DNA from: Herbaspirillum sp. RTI4
Lineage (GTDB): Bacteria > Pseudomonadota > Gammaproteobacteria > Burkholderiales > Burkholderiaceae_D
Direction: 5' to 3'
DNA length: 64,000 nt
Assembly (NCBI RefSeq): GCF_034313965.1
Contig: NZ_JAVIWQ010000002.1
Location: 1,240,001 to 1,304,000 of the forward strand
In this document: piece after piece, positions 45,029-58,003 of the stretch
Layout: each line of letters begins with the position of its first letter
Position numbering within the stretch: position 1 is the stretch's first letter
Notes under the pieces: generated by a model
Databases searched by the model: none
Seen by the model: the letters and a program-made list of their open reading frames with translations, nothing else
Told to the model about the DNA's origin: nothing
Made by a program: the position numbers and the translations under genes

Positions 45029-45805
45029 ATGGATTATCAAACGATCATTGTGGAAACCCGGGATAAGGTCGGTGTGATTACGCTGAATCGGCCCAAGGCG
45101 CTGAATGCCTTGAACGATGAAATGATGATTGAGCTTGGCGATGCCTTGCTGAAATTCGATGCGGATGAGGCGATTGCCTGCATCGTGCTGACGGGGAGCG
45201 AAAGGGCATTTGCCGCGGGCGCTGATATTAGTGTGATGGCGGCTTATTCCTTCATGGATGTCTATAAGGGTAATTTCATTACTCGCAACTGGGAAATTAT
45301 CCGGGGCGTGCGCAAGCCGGTGATTGCCGCTGTCGCAGGATATGCGCTGGGCGGTGGTTGTGAGCTGGCGATGATGTGTGATTTCATCATTGCTGCTGAT
45401 ACGGCGAAATTCGGGCAGCCTGAAATTCGTCTGGGCATACCTCCCGGTGCGGGCGGGACCCAGCGCCTGCCGAGGGCGATCTCCAAAGCAAAGGCGATGG
45501 ATCTTTGTCTGACCGCCAGAACGATGGATGCCGAGGAAGCGGAGCGGGCGGGCTTGGTTTCGCGCGTGGTCGCTGCGGATAAATTAATGGAAGAGGCGAT
45601 GTCTGCGGCAACGACTATCTCAGGCATGTCGCAGCCGGTAGCGGCGATGATTAAGGATTGCGTCAATCGCGCCTTTGAAACTACGCTCAATGAAGGCGTC
45701 AAATATGAGCGCATGATGTTCTATAGCGCCTTCGCTACGGAAGATCAGAAGATAGGTATGAAGGCTTTTCTGGAGAAGTCGCAGCCAGTATTCAAGAACA
45801 GTTAG
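45029..45805 (+). CDS. enoyl-CoA hydratase
   Basis: The 258-residue crotonase-fold protein starts 7 bases after AAGGAG and has the oxyanion-hole segments [12 protein letters not shown] and [11 protein letters not shown], plus the catalytic glutamates in [22 protein letters not shown]. It hydrates 2-trans-enoyl-CoA in fatty-acid or short-chain acyl-CoA breakdown. It stands alone, immediately before the rRNA operon; hairpin 45815-45844 follows. Confidence 0.93.
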   Translation: MDYQTIIVETRDKVGVITLNRPKALNALNDEMMIELGDALLKFDADEAIACIVLTGSERAFAAGADISVMAAYSFMDVYKGNFITRNWEIIRGVRKPVIAAVAGYALGGGCELAMMCDFIIAADTAKFGQPEIRLGIPPGAGGTQRLPRAISKAKAMDLCLTARTMDAEEAERAGLVSRVVAADKLMEEAMSAATTISGMSQPVAAMIKDCVNRAFETTLNEGVKYERMMFYSAFATEDQKIGMKAFLEKSQPVFKNS

Positions 45806-45814
45806 GGCTGGTTT

Positions 45815-45844
45815 CCCCTGCTGCAAAAAGGTTCGTAGCAGGGG
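45815..45844 (+). terminator. hairpin after the enoyl-CoA hydratase gene
   Basis: CCCCTGCT at 45815-45822 pairs with AGCAGGGG at 45837-45844. No T-run follows, so termination is likely but not certain. Confidence 0.5.
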
Positions 45845-45879
45845 CAATGAAAAATATATAAATAATTTACGATAAATGC

Positions 45880-45908
45880 TTGCAAAGAAGAGGGTGGGTT
45901 GCTATAGT
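45880..45908 (+). promoter_or_regulatory. rrn operon promoter
   Basis: TTGCAA (-35, 45880-45885), 17-base spacer, TATAGT (-10, 45903-45908), with an A/T-rich UP-like stretch at about 45849-45879 and a GC-rich discriminator (TTCGCCTCCCCGC) after it, as in stringently controlled rRNA promoters. The rest of the 450-base leader to 46353 holds boxA (46162-46172) and the 16S processing stem and no gene. Confidence 0.8.
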
Positions 45909-46161
45909 TCGCCTCCCCGCTGAAGACAGCGAGTTGCAGCGGAAACGAAGCAGCGGAGCAGTAGAGAAAGTGGGGTACGAAATGAGTTGTTTTCAGGGTT
46001 GGATGAAAGCAGCGAAATGTAGTTGAAAAACAAAATTTAGCGATGACACAAAACGATGTGATTGCGGCATAAGCGGAAGTTCAGAGATGAATGAAAGCGA
46101 TGCGAAGTAGCAGAGTATGTTGGGCGGCGAAGTGTGCGGCTTGGGTGCGATGAGACTGAAA

Positions 46162-46172
46162 GTTCTTTAAAA
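46162..46172 (+). promoter_or_regulatory. boxA antitermination site in the rrn leader
   Basis: GTTCTTTAAAA resembles boxA (consensus TGCTCTTTAACA). A second copy, GTTCTTTAACA, precedes the 23S gene. Confidence 0.6.
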
Positions 46173-46173
46173 A

Positions 46174-46199
46174 TTAACTGTCGATAAGTGTGGGCGTTT
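46174..46199 (+). other. 5' strand of the 16S RNase III processing stem
   Basis: TGTCGATAAGTGTGGGCG at 46179-46196 and its edges pair with 47903-47932 downstream of the 16S gene (TGTCGATAAGTGTGGACG reverse complemented), one pair and one bulge apart from perfect. This is the long-range stem that excises pre-16S RNA. Confidence 0.75.
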
Positions 46200-46353
46200 G
46201 ATGGAACTGTGGCGATATTTCTTCGGAAGTGTCGCAAACTTTACACATTAAATGTTCACAAGAAATATAGGTAAGATCGAAAGAAATTATCTGTCAGTAT
46301 TTTGAGTGAGCGATACCCGAGAGGGTAGGCAGCAATGCCACAAAACAGAGATT

Positions 46354-47887
<1,534 letters not shown>

Positions 47888-48013
47888 GAGTGCACGGGGA
47901 AGTCAAGCGTCCACACTTATCGACAAGTTAATGAAGAAAAGAACAGTTATTTGGCTGCGCGACTGGGGCGCGATGTAAAGCGCGAGAGTTGGCCGCTGTG
48001 TACTGATCCAAGC

Positions 48014-48090
48014 GGGTCTGTAGCTCAGCTGGTTAGAGCACCGTGTTGATAACGCGGGGGTCGTTGGTTCGAGCCCAACCAGACCCACCA
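48014..48090 (+). tRNA. tRNA-Ile (anticodon GAT)
   Basis: 77 bases with acceptor GGGTCTG paired to CAGACCC, D arm GCTCAGCTGGTTAGAGC, anticodon loop TTGATAA reading GAT, T arm GGTTCGAGCC and encoded CCA. It is in the 16S-23S spacer, its usual place. Confidence 0.98.
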
Positions 48091-48130
48091 AGGTACAAGA
48101 TTATCAAGCGAAGTTTGATAAGAAGTAAAT

Positions 48131-48206
48131 GGGGGTTTAGCTCAGCTGGGAGAGCACCTGCTTTGCAAGCAGGGGGTCGTCGGTTCGATCCCGTCAACCT
48201 CCACCA
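48131..48206 (+). tRNA. tRNA-Ala (anticodon TGC)
   Basis: 76 bases with acceptor GGGGGTT paired to AACCTCC, anticodon loop TTTGCAA reading TGC, T arm GGTTCGATCC and encoded CCA. It follows tRNA-Ile in the rrn spacer. Confidence 0.98.
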
Positions 48207-48280
48207 AGAAATATCAAACCTAAGTCGAACGCGAAGAGCGTGCGGATTTAGGTTTGATCTTTTAGATCACTAGCTGTTTC

Positions 48281-48291
48281 GTTCTTTAACA
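48281..48291 (+). promoter_or_regulatory. boxA in the 16S-23S spacer
   Basis: GTTCTTTAACA, a good match to the boxA antitermination motif, about 220 bases before the 23S gene. The spacer between tRNA-Ala and 23S contains nothing else that I can support. Confidence 0.65.
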
Positions 48292-48514
48292 ATCTGGAAG
48301 AAGTAAAGATTTATCAATTTAAGCGGATTCACGCAAGTGGAGAAGTGGAGATTGATGGGTGTGATTGTATCAAATCAAAAAAGTATTATTTGAAGTGATC
48401 TTTAAGTTTTAGAAGACCGCTTTGGAAATACGGCAAACGCTAAACTCATAGAAATACCCTTGTAACCACTTTTTGTCTGCGAATGAACGGTAGTACAGCA
48501 GATGAGAAGCTAAA

Positions 48515-51400
<2,886 letters not shown>

Positions 51401-51545
51401 CTTAGCTGGTTATATTCGATGAGATTTGTGTTTGCCTTGGTCGGTACAACACACCCGGCGTCTCTGCCCAGAGATGCCAACTTTACTTCTTCCCAGATTG
51501 CGCTTTGTGCTGCTCCCGTTGGAGAGCACCGAGTGTTACAAGTTA

Positions 51546-51660
51546 TGCCTGATGACTATAGCAAGTTGGTACCACCCCTTCCCATCCCGAACAGGACCGT
51601 GAAACGACTTCGCGCCAATGATAGTGCTGCAACCAGTGTGAAAGTAGGTCATCGTCAGGC
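51546..51660 (+). rRNA. rrf: 5S ribosomal RNA
   Basis: TGCCTGATGACTATAGCAAG at the 5' end and CATCGTCAGGC at the 3' end form the terminal helix; the internal CATCCCGAACAGGACCGTGAAACG loops are standard. Length about 115 bases. The 145-base 23S-5S spacer holds no other feature. Confidence 0.96.
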
Positions 51661-51672
51661 TTTGTTTTAAAT

Positions 51673-51707
51673 AAAAGGGCCCTAGCTTAACCGCTACGGC
51701 CCTTTTT
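51673..51707 (+). terminator. rrn operon terminator
   Basis: AAAAGGGCC pairs with GGCCCTTTT (51698-51706) followed by more T, a classic intrinsic terminator 15 bases after 5S. Confidence 0.85.
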
Positions 51708-51736
51708 CTATTTCAACTCAATAATGCCTTCGCCCA

Positions 51737-51777
51737 ACAGCACGCTCAAGCGCTTGCTGGCCGATGCCTTGCTCGAC
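51737..51777 (+). mobile_element. extra orphan piece of IS3 orfA
   Basis: Bases 51737-51777 repeat, with one mismatch, the end of orfA (AGCACGCTCAAGCGC and then TTGCTGGCCGATGCCTTGCT) found again at about 52024-52064 inside the element. It abuts the left terminal repeat, which suggests insertion into or recombination with a second copy. Confidence 0.75.
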
Positions 51778-51839
51778 TGACCTGCCCCCAACATGAGCAT
51801 CAAGCCTGAGTGGAATCCAACTCTGAAAGGAGCTGGATC

Positions 51840-52099
51840 ATGAAGAAGCGATTCACCGAAGAGCAAATCATCGGTTATCTGAAAGAAGCCGATGCCGGGC
51901 TGCCGGTCACAGCGCTGTGCCGCAAGCACGGATTCTCCGATGCCTCCTATTACAAATGGAAGGCCAAATTTGGCGGCATGGAAATTCCTGACACCAAGCG
52001 TCTGAAGTCGCTGGAGCAGGAAACAGCAAGCTCAAGCGCTTGCTGGCCGATGCCTTGCTCGACAATGCCGCGCTCAAGGACCTTGTTTCGCGAACATGG
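51840..52099 (+). pseudogene. IS3-family transposase orfA, frameshifted
   Basis: MKKRFTEEQIIGYLKEADAG and CRKHGFSDASYYKWKAKFGG are typical IS407-group OrfA. At about 52020 (GAGCAGGAAACAGC) one base appears lost: restoring an A would give LEQENSKLKRLLADALLDNAALKDLV, in pieces, to the natural stop near 52099-52101. As it stands the frame leaves the family sequence at that point. Confidence 0.8.
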
Positions 52100-52267
52100 T
52101 AAGCCCACAGGAAAGACGGGAGGCGGTCGCCGTTCTTCACACCGAATGGCAACTGTCTGAACGTCGGGTCTGTGGGCTGATCAACATGTCCACTTCCGTC
52201 TTGCGCTACCAACGCCGAGCGGAGGGCAAACAGTTTTTAAACTCGGATTCTACTGCGCGCTGTTGCT
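52096..52267 (+). pseudogene. IS3-family transposase orfB, truncated
   Basis: The frame from ATG 52096 begins MVSPQERREAVAVLH and continues SERRVCGLINMSTSVLRYQR, the DNA-binding start of IS407-like OrfB, then runs into foreign residues and stops about 57 codons in. The integrase core with its DDE residues is missing. Confidence 0.7.
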
Positions 52268-52461
52268 AATTTTTGGGGGCAGGTCATAGGTCAGTGGCGC
52301 GACAAGGAATACGGCTAGCCAATGGAGTGGATGAAACAGGAAGAGGAAGTACCAGTACGTTCGCAAAACCGTCAGAGCAACGGCCGGCAGGATCGTACGA
52401 TATGTTGATTGCTACAACCGGCGATGCAGTTGCGATATTCGGCACTGTTTGCCGCACTACA

Positions 52462-52545
52462 CGCTCTTGTCCTGTAAAGGAGGCAAGAGCGGTAGCGTAG
52501 GTAGGTCTGCATCTCAAAGTGCCACTTGGTAACCCAGAGATGCAG
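52462..52545. other. two hairpins in the gap between the IS relic and pagL
   Basis: CGCTCTTG pairs with CAAGAGCG (52462-52492), and CTGCATCTC pairs perfectly with GAGATGCAG (52507-52545) with a nested AAGTGCCACTT palindrome in its loop. The rest of the 337-base gap from 52287 to 52623 has no reading frame I can support. No T-run follows either hairpin, so a terminator role is only possible. Confidence 0.4.
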
Positions 52546-52623
52546 TCCAAATTAACGGCGTTATTTCTATGCTGCGTGCTGTGATGGATACGTGGAGCAG
52601 ATCACAGCAGAATCACCCTTGCA

Positions 52624-53172
52624 TCAGAAGTGATAAGCGGCACGAACCACTGCAAAATTGACGCCGCCGTTCGGCTGCTTGATGCCGCCGTTCGAGAAAT
52701 GCTGCAAACGAATGCCCAGATCGAGGCCGTTAGCGAAAACATAGCCAGTGCCAACATGGTCGCCAAACTGGAATGCTGTCGAAAAATGACGGTCATTATT
52801 GTTATAGACCTGAGACATTAAATGCACACCAATACCGGCTTCACCGTAGAAGCCTTTTTTGTCGTCACGCTGAAAACGGAAGACAGGTGTCAGACCGATG
52901 TCGACCAGATCCTGACTTTGGTTATCCGTGTTGTTGTAGCGATTGCCATGCCATTCAGCGATAGACAGATCCCAGTAGCCGCCGATATGTGTGCCGTTCG
53001 ATTGCCACCACTTGTTTTGCCAGTCCCATTGCGCCGCAAAACGTGCCATTTGTGTTTTATTACCCGTTGCGAATTCCGCTGAAGCTGAATCCACCGCGTA
53101 GCTGGAAGAAGAGGCGCTCAACAAGAGGAGGGCGGCAGCGGCAACTTTGAAACCAAGATGTTTGATAGACAT
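52624..53172 (-). CDS. pagL: lipid A 3-O-deacylase PagL
   Basis: The ATG at 53172 (MSIKHLGFKVAAAALLLLSA) gives 182 residues with a signal peptide of about 27 residues. The C-terminal LRLQHFSNGGIKQPNGGVNF, in pieces, is the PagL active-site motif with catalytic His and Ser (HFSN). The protein should be an outer-membrane beta-barrel that removes the 3-position acyl chain of lipid A. The first 19 codons of the longer frame from 53229 lack support. Together with pagP it gives two lipid A modifiers in this window. Confidence 0.92.
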   Translation of the reverse strand: MSIKHLGFKVAAAALLLLSASSSSYAVDSASAEFATGNKTQMARFAAQWDWQNKWWQSNGTHIGGYWDLSIAEWHGNRYNNTDNQSQDLVDIGLTPVFRFQRDDKKGFYGEAGIGVHLMSQVYNNNDRHFSTAFQFGDHVGTGYVFANGLDLGIRLQHFSNGGIKQPNGGVNFAVVRAAYHF

Positions 53173-53358
53173 GAAAATGGGAAGATGAATTATTTTAATT
53201 GAAGCAAAAAAACCCCACACGAAAGCCATGGGCTGCTGAATCTACCAAGGCATGGTCTCATAACACTTATATTTAATACAATCCCTAAATGCAAAGAGTA
53301 AAAATCAGGGGGTTCGCAGAGTGAAGTGTTGTTATATCGAAACTTGCTTAGAGTGCGC

Positions 53359-53727
53359 TCACAGAAGCGTCAGCAGCGCAACCAATGCCGGCGCGGCCTG
53401 AATCAGCAATATCGAGCGTTTGGCAGTCAATCCGCCATACAGGCCAGCCACCAGCACGCATGCGCAAAAAAACACTTTGAAAGAGTGATCCCCGCTGTAC
53501 AAGCCCCAGAGCAGGCCAGCGGCCAGGAACCCATTGTATAAACCCTGATTGGCGGCCAGCACAGCAGAATTACGGGCTACTTCTGCCGACATGCCGAAGG
53601 TCTTGCGACCGAATGGGGTGGTCCATAAAAACATCTCCAGAACCAATATTCCCAAGTGGAGCAGCGCGATGACTGCGATGAGGCCATTACCCAGCGTAGT
53701 GAAATTGTTCAAGATTCTCTTCCTCAC
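53359..53727 (-). CDS. DUF1304 membrane protein
   Basis: A 122-residue protein with four hydrophobic segments and the DUF1304 signatures LGILVLEMFLWTTPFGRKTFG and ANQGLYNGFLAAGL. The function is unknown. It lies between pagL and the ABC transporter operon, divergent from the latter; the 220-base intergenic region to dppB holds no gene I can support. Confidence 0.85.
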   Translation of the reverse strand: MRKRILNNFTTLGNGLIAVIALLHLGILVLEMFLWTTPFGRKTFGMSAEVARNSAVLAANQGLYNGFLAAGLLWGLYSGDHSFKVFFCACVLVAGLYGGLTAKRSILLIQAAPALVALLTLL

Positions 53728-53949
53728 AGTTTTTATTGGATGGGTTCAATTACGGTATTTCGTGGACTTTTGCCTCAGAAGTATGCCGGGAATGACGTGG
53801 AAAGTCCCCTTAATGCATGTCGACGGCCCTTCACTTTGCCAATATTGCCGTCGTAAGAATAAGGACAGTACGATAATGTTGTTGCTTGCAATGACTGAAG
53901 TCTGCATCATCTGCCTCTTTCCTTAAGCGAAATCTCATTTCGCCCCCTC

Positions 53950-54927
53950 ATGCTGGTTTATATCATTCGCCGCTGCTTGCAAAGTGTCATCGTCTTAGCG
54001 GTCATGTCTCTGCTGGTCTTTCTGAGCGTACATGCGATCGGCAACCCCATCGACGTCTTGATCAGCGCCGATGCCGATCAAGCCGAGCGCGCCCGCGTCA
54101 TTGCCGCTTTCGGACTGGATCAGCCCCTGTGGCTGCAATACGGCCTGTTCATTAAAAATGCGCTCATGGGCGATTTGGGACGATCCTTCGTTTATTCCAC
54201 ACCCGCGCTCGGATTGATTCTGGAACGTCTGCCAGCGACGCTGGAACTGGCGCTGGCGGCTATTTTTCTGACCATCGTCATTGGATTGCCCCTCGGCTTA
54301 TTAGCGGGATTCCGTCCGCGCGGTGCGGTCAACAATCTCATCATGAGCTTATCGGCATTGGGTTTTTCCTTGCCGACGTTTTGGGTGGGACTGATGATGA
54401 TCATGTTTTTCGGCGTGCAGCTGGGCTGGCTGCCAACTGGAGGACGAGGCACGACAACGACCCTGTTCGGAATCGGTTTCGGCGTTTTTAACTGGGATGG
54501 ACTCAAACATTTGCTGCTGCCGGCGATTAATCTGGCACTGTTCAATATCGCTTTTATGATCCGCCTCACGCGTGCCGGGGCGCAGGAAGCGCTGTTACAA
54601 GACTATGTTCGCTTTGCTCGGGCGAAAGGATTGTCGCCCAGCCGCATTATCGGCGTGCATGTGTTGAAAAATATCCTGATCCCCATCGTGACCGTCGTGG
54701 GGATGCAATTTGGCTCCATCATGGCGTTTTCCATTGTGACCGAATCGATTTTCGCCTGGCCCGGCGTTGGCAAGCTGCTGATCGATTCGATTCGTGTTCT
54801 GGACCGGCCGGTGCTGGTTGCTTTTCTCTCCTTGATTGCTGTGATGTTCATCCTGATTAATTTGATTGTCGACGTCTTGTATTCCTTGCTCGACCCCCGC
54901 GTCCGCTTTTCAGCGGCGAAGAGCTAA
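53950..54927 (+). CDS. dppB: dipeptide/oligopeptide ABC transporter permease
   Basis: The 325-residue inner-membrane protein has the DppB/OppB N terminus (LVYIIRRCLQSVIVLAVMSL), six predicted helices and the EAA loop ending in RFARAKGLSPSRIIGVHVLKN, which docks to the ATPase. Start at 53950. dppC follows after three bases. No periplasmic binding protein gene is in the cluster. Confidence 0.92.
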   Translation: MLVYIIRRCLQSVIVLAVMSLLVFLSVHAIGNPIDVLISADADQAERARVIAAFGLDQPLWLQYGLFIKNALMGDLGRSFVYSTPALGLILERLPATLELALAAIFLTIVIGLPLGLLAGFRPRGAVNNLIMSLSALGFSLPTFWVGLMMIMFFGVQLGWLPTGGRGTTTTLFGIGFGVFNWDGLKHLLLPAINLALFNIAFMIRLTRAGAQEALLQDYVRFARAKGLSPSRIIGVHVLKNILIPIVTVVGMQFGSIMAFSIVTESIFAWPGVGKLLIDSIRVLDRPVLVAFLSLIAVMFILINLIVDVLYSLLDPRVRFSAAKS

Positions 54928-54930
54928 GCA

Positions 54931-55836
54931 ATGGCGACCCGGGAAATACACCAAGCCGACGACAGGCCAGCAATCCTTTTCATTCGCGGCTTTCTTGAAA
55001 ACCGGATGGCCGTCATCGGCTTCATCGTCTTAGTGCTGATTGTGCTGGCCGCGCTCTTGGCGCCACTCATTGCCCCGCAAAATCCCTACGATCTGGCGCA
55101 TCTGGACATACTGGATTCGCGTCTGCCGCCCGGCACCATGTCCTCAGACGGCACGCTGACCTACTTGCTCGGCACCGACGATCAGGGACGCGACATGCTG
55201 TCAGCCATTTTGTACGGTGTGCGCATTTCCATCATGGTGGGTCTGGTCAGTACCGGCATTGCCTTCGTGATTGGCGCCTCGCTGGGTTTGCTGGCCGGTT
55301 ATCTGGGCGGACGTATCGACACGCTGATCATGCGCGTGGCCGACATCCAGCTGGCGTTTCCCTCCATTCTGGTCGCGCTCATTTTGCTGGCCCTGACCGG
55401 CCGCGGCATCGACAAAATCATCATTGCTTTAGTGGCGGCGCAATGGGCTTATTACGCACGTACCACCCGCGCCAGCGCGCAAGTGGAGCGACGCAAGGAA
55501 TACATCGAAGCTGCGGTCTCGCTCGGTCTTTCGCCGCTGCGCATCATGTTGCGGCATCTGCTGCCGAATTGCCTGCCGCCGCTGATGGTGATCGCCGCCC
55601 TGCAAGTCGCCGAAGCCATTTCGCTGGAAGCCACACTCTCCTTCCTCGGACTGGGTTTGCCGGTGACCGAACCGTCTCTCGGTCTGCTCATTGCCAATGG
55701 ATTCCAGTATCTGATGTCAGGAAAATACTGGATCAGCTTTTTCCCCGGCATCGCTTTGCTGGTCACCGTGGTGGCGATTAATCTGGTTGCCGACCGGTTG
55801 CGCGATCTGTTCAATCCGCGCATGCAATCGGAATGA
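54931..55836 (+). CDS. dppC: dipeptide/oligopeptide ABC transporter permease
   Basis: The 301-residue partner permease has an N-terminal OppC-type helix, six helices in all and the EAA motif around EYIEAAVSLGLSPLRIMLRHLLPN. It pairs with DppB to form the channel. dppD follows after 13 bases. Confidence 0.92.
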   Translation: MATREIHQADDRPAILFIRGFLENRMAVIGFIVLVLIVLAALLAPLIAPQNPYDLAHLDILDSRLPPGTMSSDGTLTYLLGTDDQGRDMLSAILYGVRISIMVGLVSTGIAFVIGASLGLLAGYLGGRIDTLIMRVADIQLAFPSILVALILLALTGRGIDKIIIALVAAQWAYYARTTRASAQVERRKEYIEAAVSLGLSPLRIMLRHLLPNCLPPLMVIAALQVAEAISLEATLSFLGLGLPVTEPSLGLLIANGFQYLMSGKYWISFFPGIALLVTVVAINLVADRLRDLFNPRMQSE

Positions 55837-55849
55837 GGGAAGGCACACG

Positions 55850-56830
55850 ATGACATTCACTTTAGATGTGCAACATTTGGACACGCAGTTCGTCACCCGT
55901 GACGGCCTGGTCAAGGCGGTGGACGATGTGTCCTTTGCGGTGCCGGCCGGAAAAGTCATGGGACTGGTCGGCGAGTCGGGTTCCGGCAAATCAATGACCG
56001 CCTATTCGATCATGGGGCTGGTGGATGCCCCGGGGGAAATCACCGGCGGCAAGGTCTTGCTCAACGGCGTCGATCTGCGCAGCCTGCCGCCTTCCGACAT
56101 GCGCCGCTTGCGCGGCAACCGGATCGCCATGATTTTTCAGGATCCGATGATGACGCTCAATCCGGTATTGCGCATCGATACCCAAATGACCGAAACCATC
56201 CGCGCCCATCGCAAGGTCACTCGCGTCGACGCACGGGCGATGGCCTGCGCCGCCTTGCAGCGGGTCGGTATTGCCGAGCCAGAGCAGCGCCTGCTGGCGT
56301 ATCCGCATCAATTTTCGGGGGGCATGCGGCAACGTGTGGCGATTGCCATCGCCCTGCTCAACGAACCGGACCTGATTATCTGCGACGAACCCACCACGGC
56401 GCTGGATGTGACGATACAAGGTCAGATCCTGTTTGAAATGCAGGCGCTGTGCCGCGAGTCGGGAACCGCGCTGATCTGGATTTCGCATGATCTGGCCGTC
56501 GTCGCCAGTCTGGCCGATGAAGTGGCCGTCATGTATGCCGGCCGTATCGTGGAACATGGCAGCACGCAGCAGGTATTGATGCATTCGCGTCATCCATATA
56601 CGCATGGACTGATCGCCGCCGCACCGGCGCGCAATCATCGCGGCCAGCCCTTGCATCAGATTCCCGGAGCGCCGCCTTCCTTGCGCAATCTGCCCACAGG
56701 ATGCGCCTTCCGACCACGCTGCGGGCAGGCGACGGAGGCCTGTTCCGTTACACCTGAAGTGCAGATAATCGATCAGCGCGCCCTTCGTTGTTTTCATCCA
56801 TTGAGCGGCAATCCGGGGCAGACAGCATGA
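55850..56830 (+). CDS. dppD: dipeptide/oligopeptide ABC transporter ATP-binding protein
   Basis: [20 protein letters not shown] starts at 55850 after GAGGGAAGG. The 326-residue ATPase has Walker A GESGSGKS, signature [11 protein letters not shown], Walker [14 protein letters not shown], and a C-terminal oligopeptide extension with the Fe-S-like Cys set [14 protein letters not shown]. It overlaps dppF by ATGA. Confidence 0.94.
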   Translation: MTFTLDVQHLDTQFVTRDGLVKAVDDVSFAVPAGKVMGLVGESGSGKSMTAYSIMGLVDAPGEITGGKVLLNGVDLRSLPPSDMRRLRGNRIAMIFQDPMMTLNPVLRIDTQMTETIRAHRKVTRVDARAMACAALQRVGIAEPEQRLLAYPHQFSGGMRQRVAIAIALLNEPDLIICDEPTTALDVTIQGQILFEMQALCRESGTALIWISHDLAVVASLADEVAVMYAGRIVEHGSTQQVLMHSRHPYTHGLIAAAPARNHRGQPLHQIPGAPPSLRNLPTGCAFRPRCGQATEACSVTPEVQIIDQRALRCFHPLSGNPGQTA

Positions 56831-57888
56831 GCATGCATTCCGATCACCCGACCGCCGCAGACCTTTCGCCTGCGGTAGCCGATACACCCTTGCTGCAATT
56901 ACAAAACATCAGCAAGCGTTTCGTGCAGCCGCTAGAGACAGCAGCCAACATCGTCAATTTTTTCACCCGACCTTTCGGCAAGGTGTTGCGTGAGCAGGTG
57001 GTGCATGCGGTCACCGATGTCACGCTGGAAATTGCCAAAGGGGAAGTGGTCGGACTGGTCGGTGAATCCGGCTGCGGCAAGTCGACGTTGGGGCGCATGG
57101 CGATTGGTTTGCTGCCGCTATCTGATGGTCGCCGCGTATGGAAGGGCAAAGATCTGGACCGGCTCGACCCTGCGCAGCAGCGACAGCAAAGACTGGCGAT
57201 GCAAATGATTTTCCAGGACCCGTATGCCTCGCTCAATCCGCGTTTGCGAGTGCAAGATATTATCGGTGAGGCGCCAGTGGTGCATGGCTTGATTGATGCT
57301 TCTCAGCGCCCGGAGTTCGTCGCGGAATTATTGCAAAGGGTGGGTTTGGATGCGGGCATGTTGCGCCGTTTTCCGCATCAGTTTTCGGGCGGTCAAAGGG
57401 CGCGTGTTGGCATTGCCCGTGCGCTGGCAGTGCGGCCTGAGTTGCTGGTATGCGATGAGGCGGTGGCAGCGCTCGATGTGTCGATACAGGCGCAAGTGCT
57501 CAATTTGTTCATGCGCCTGCGCAGCGAGTTGGATCTGACTTATCTGTTCATTAGTCACGATCTGAATGTGGTGCAGTACATCTCTGACCGCGTCGCCATT
57601 ATGTATCTGGGGCGGGTGGTGGAAATAGCGCCGACCGAGGCCTTGTTTGCTCGCCCTAATCATCCGTACACACAAGCCTTGCTGGCCTCCGCGCCGGCAA
57701 TGAAGGTGGAGAAAACTATTTTTCTCGCGGTGAAGGGCGAAATCCCCTCGCCGCTGCATCCGCCGACGGGCTGTCATTTCCATCCGCGTTGTCCGCACGC
57801 CATGCCGCGCTGCACGCATGAGTCGCCGGTATTAAAGGAAATCTCCCCCGGCCATCGTTCTGCTTGTCATCTGAACGATCAGCCTTAA
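56827..57888 (+). CDS. dppF: dipeptide/oligopeptide ABC transporter ATP-binding protein
   Basis: From the ATG at 56827, in ATGA overlap with dppD, the protein is 353 residues. It has Walker A GESGCGKS, signature [14 protein letters not shown], Walker [14 protein letters not shown] and the C-terminal [14 protein letters not shown] motif. It is the second ATPase of the transporter. Confidence 0.94.
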   Translation: MSMHSDHPTAADLSPAVADTPLLQLQNISKRFVQPLETAANIVNFFTRPFGKVLREQVVHAVTDVTLEIAKGEVVGLVGESGCGKSTLGRMAIGLLPLSDGRRVWKGKDLDRLDPAQQRQQRLAMQMIFQDPYASLNPRLRVQDIIGEAPVVHGLIDASQRPEFVAELLQRVGLDAGMLRRFPHQFSGGQRARVGIARALAVRPELLVCDEAVAALDVSIQAQVLNLFMRLRSELDLTYLFISHDLNVVQYISDRVAIMYLGRVVEIAPTEALFARPNHPYTQALLASAPAMKVEKTIFLAVKGEIPSPLHPPTGCHFHPRCPHAMPRCTHESPVLKEISPGHRSACHLNDQP

Positions 57889-58003
57889 GAATGCGCTAGC
57901 AAATCTGCCGCACCCCCGCCCTCGCTCAGAGGGCGGCTTCGTTTTCAGTCGCGCGTGTTAAGTTAGCGTACTTGCTCACTTTTCTTTCACGCTCGCCAAA
58001 TCC

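Larger units (their letters stand above)
51778..52286 (+). mobile_element. internally deleted IS3-family (IS407-like) element
   Basis: Perfect 13-base terminal inverted repeats, TGACCTGCCCCCA at 51778-51790 and TGGGGGCAGGTCA at 52274-52286, bracket about 510 bases. Inside are most of orfA and only the first part of orfB; the DDE catalytic region is gone. No clear target-site duplication is seen. The element is therefore a non-autonomous relic that could be moved by a full-length relative elsewhere. It lies just after the rrn terminator. Confidence 0.85.
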
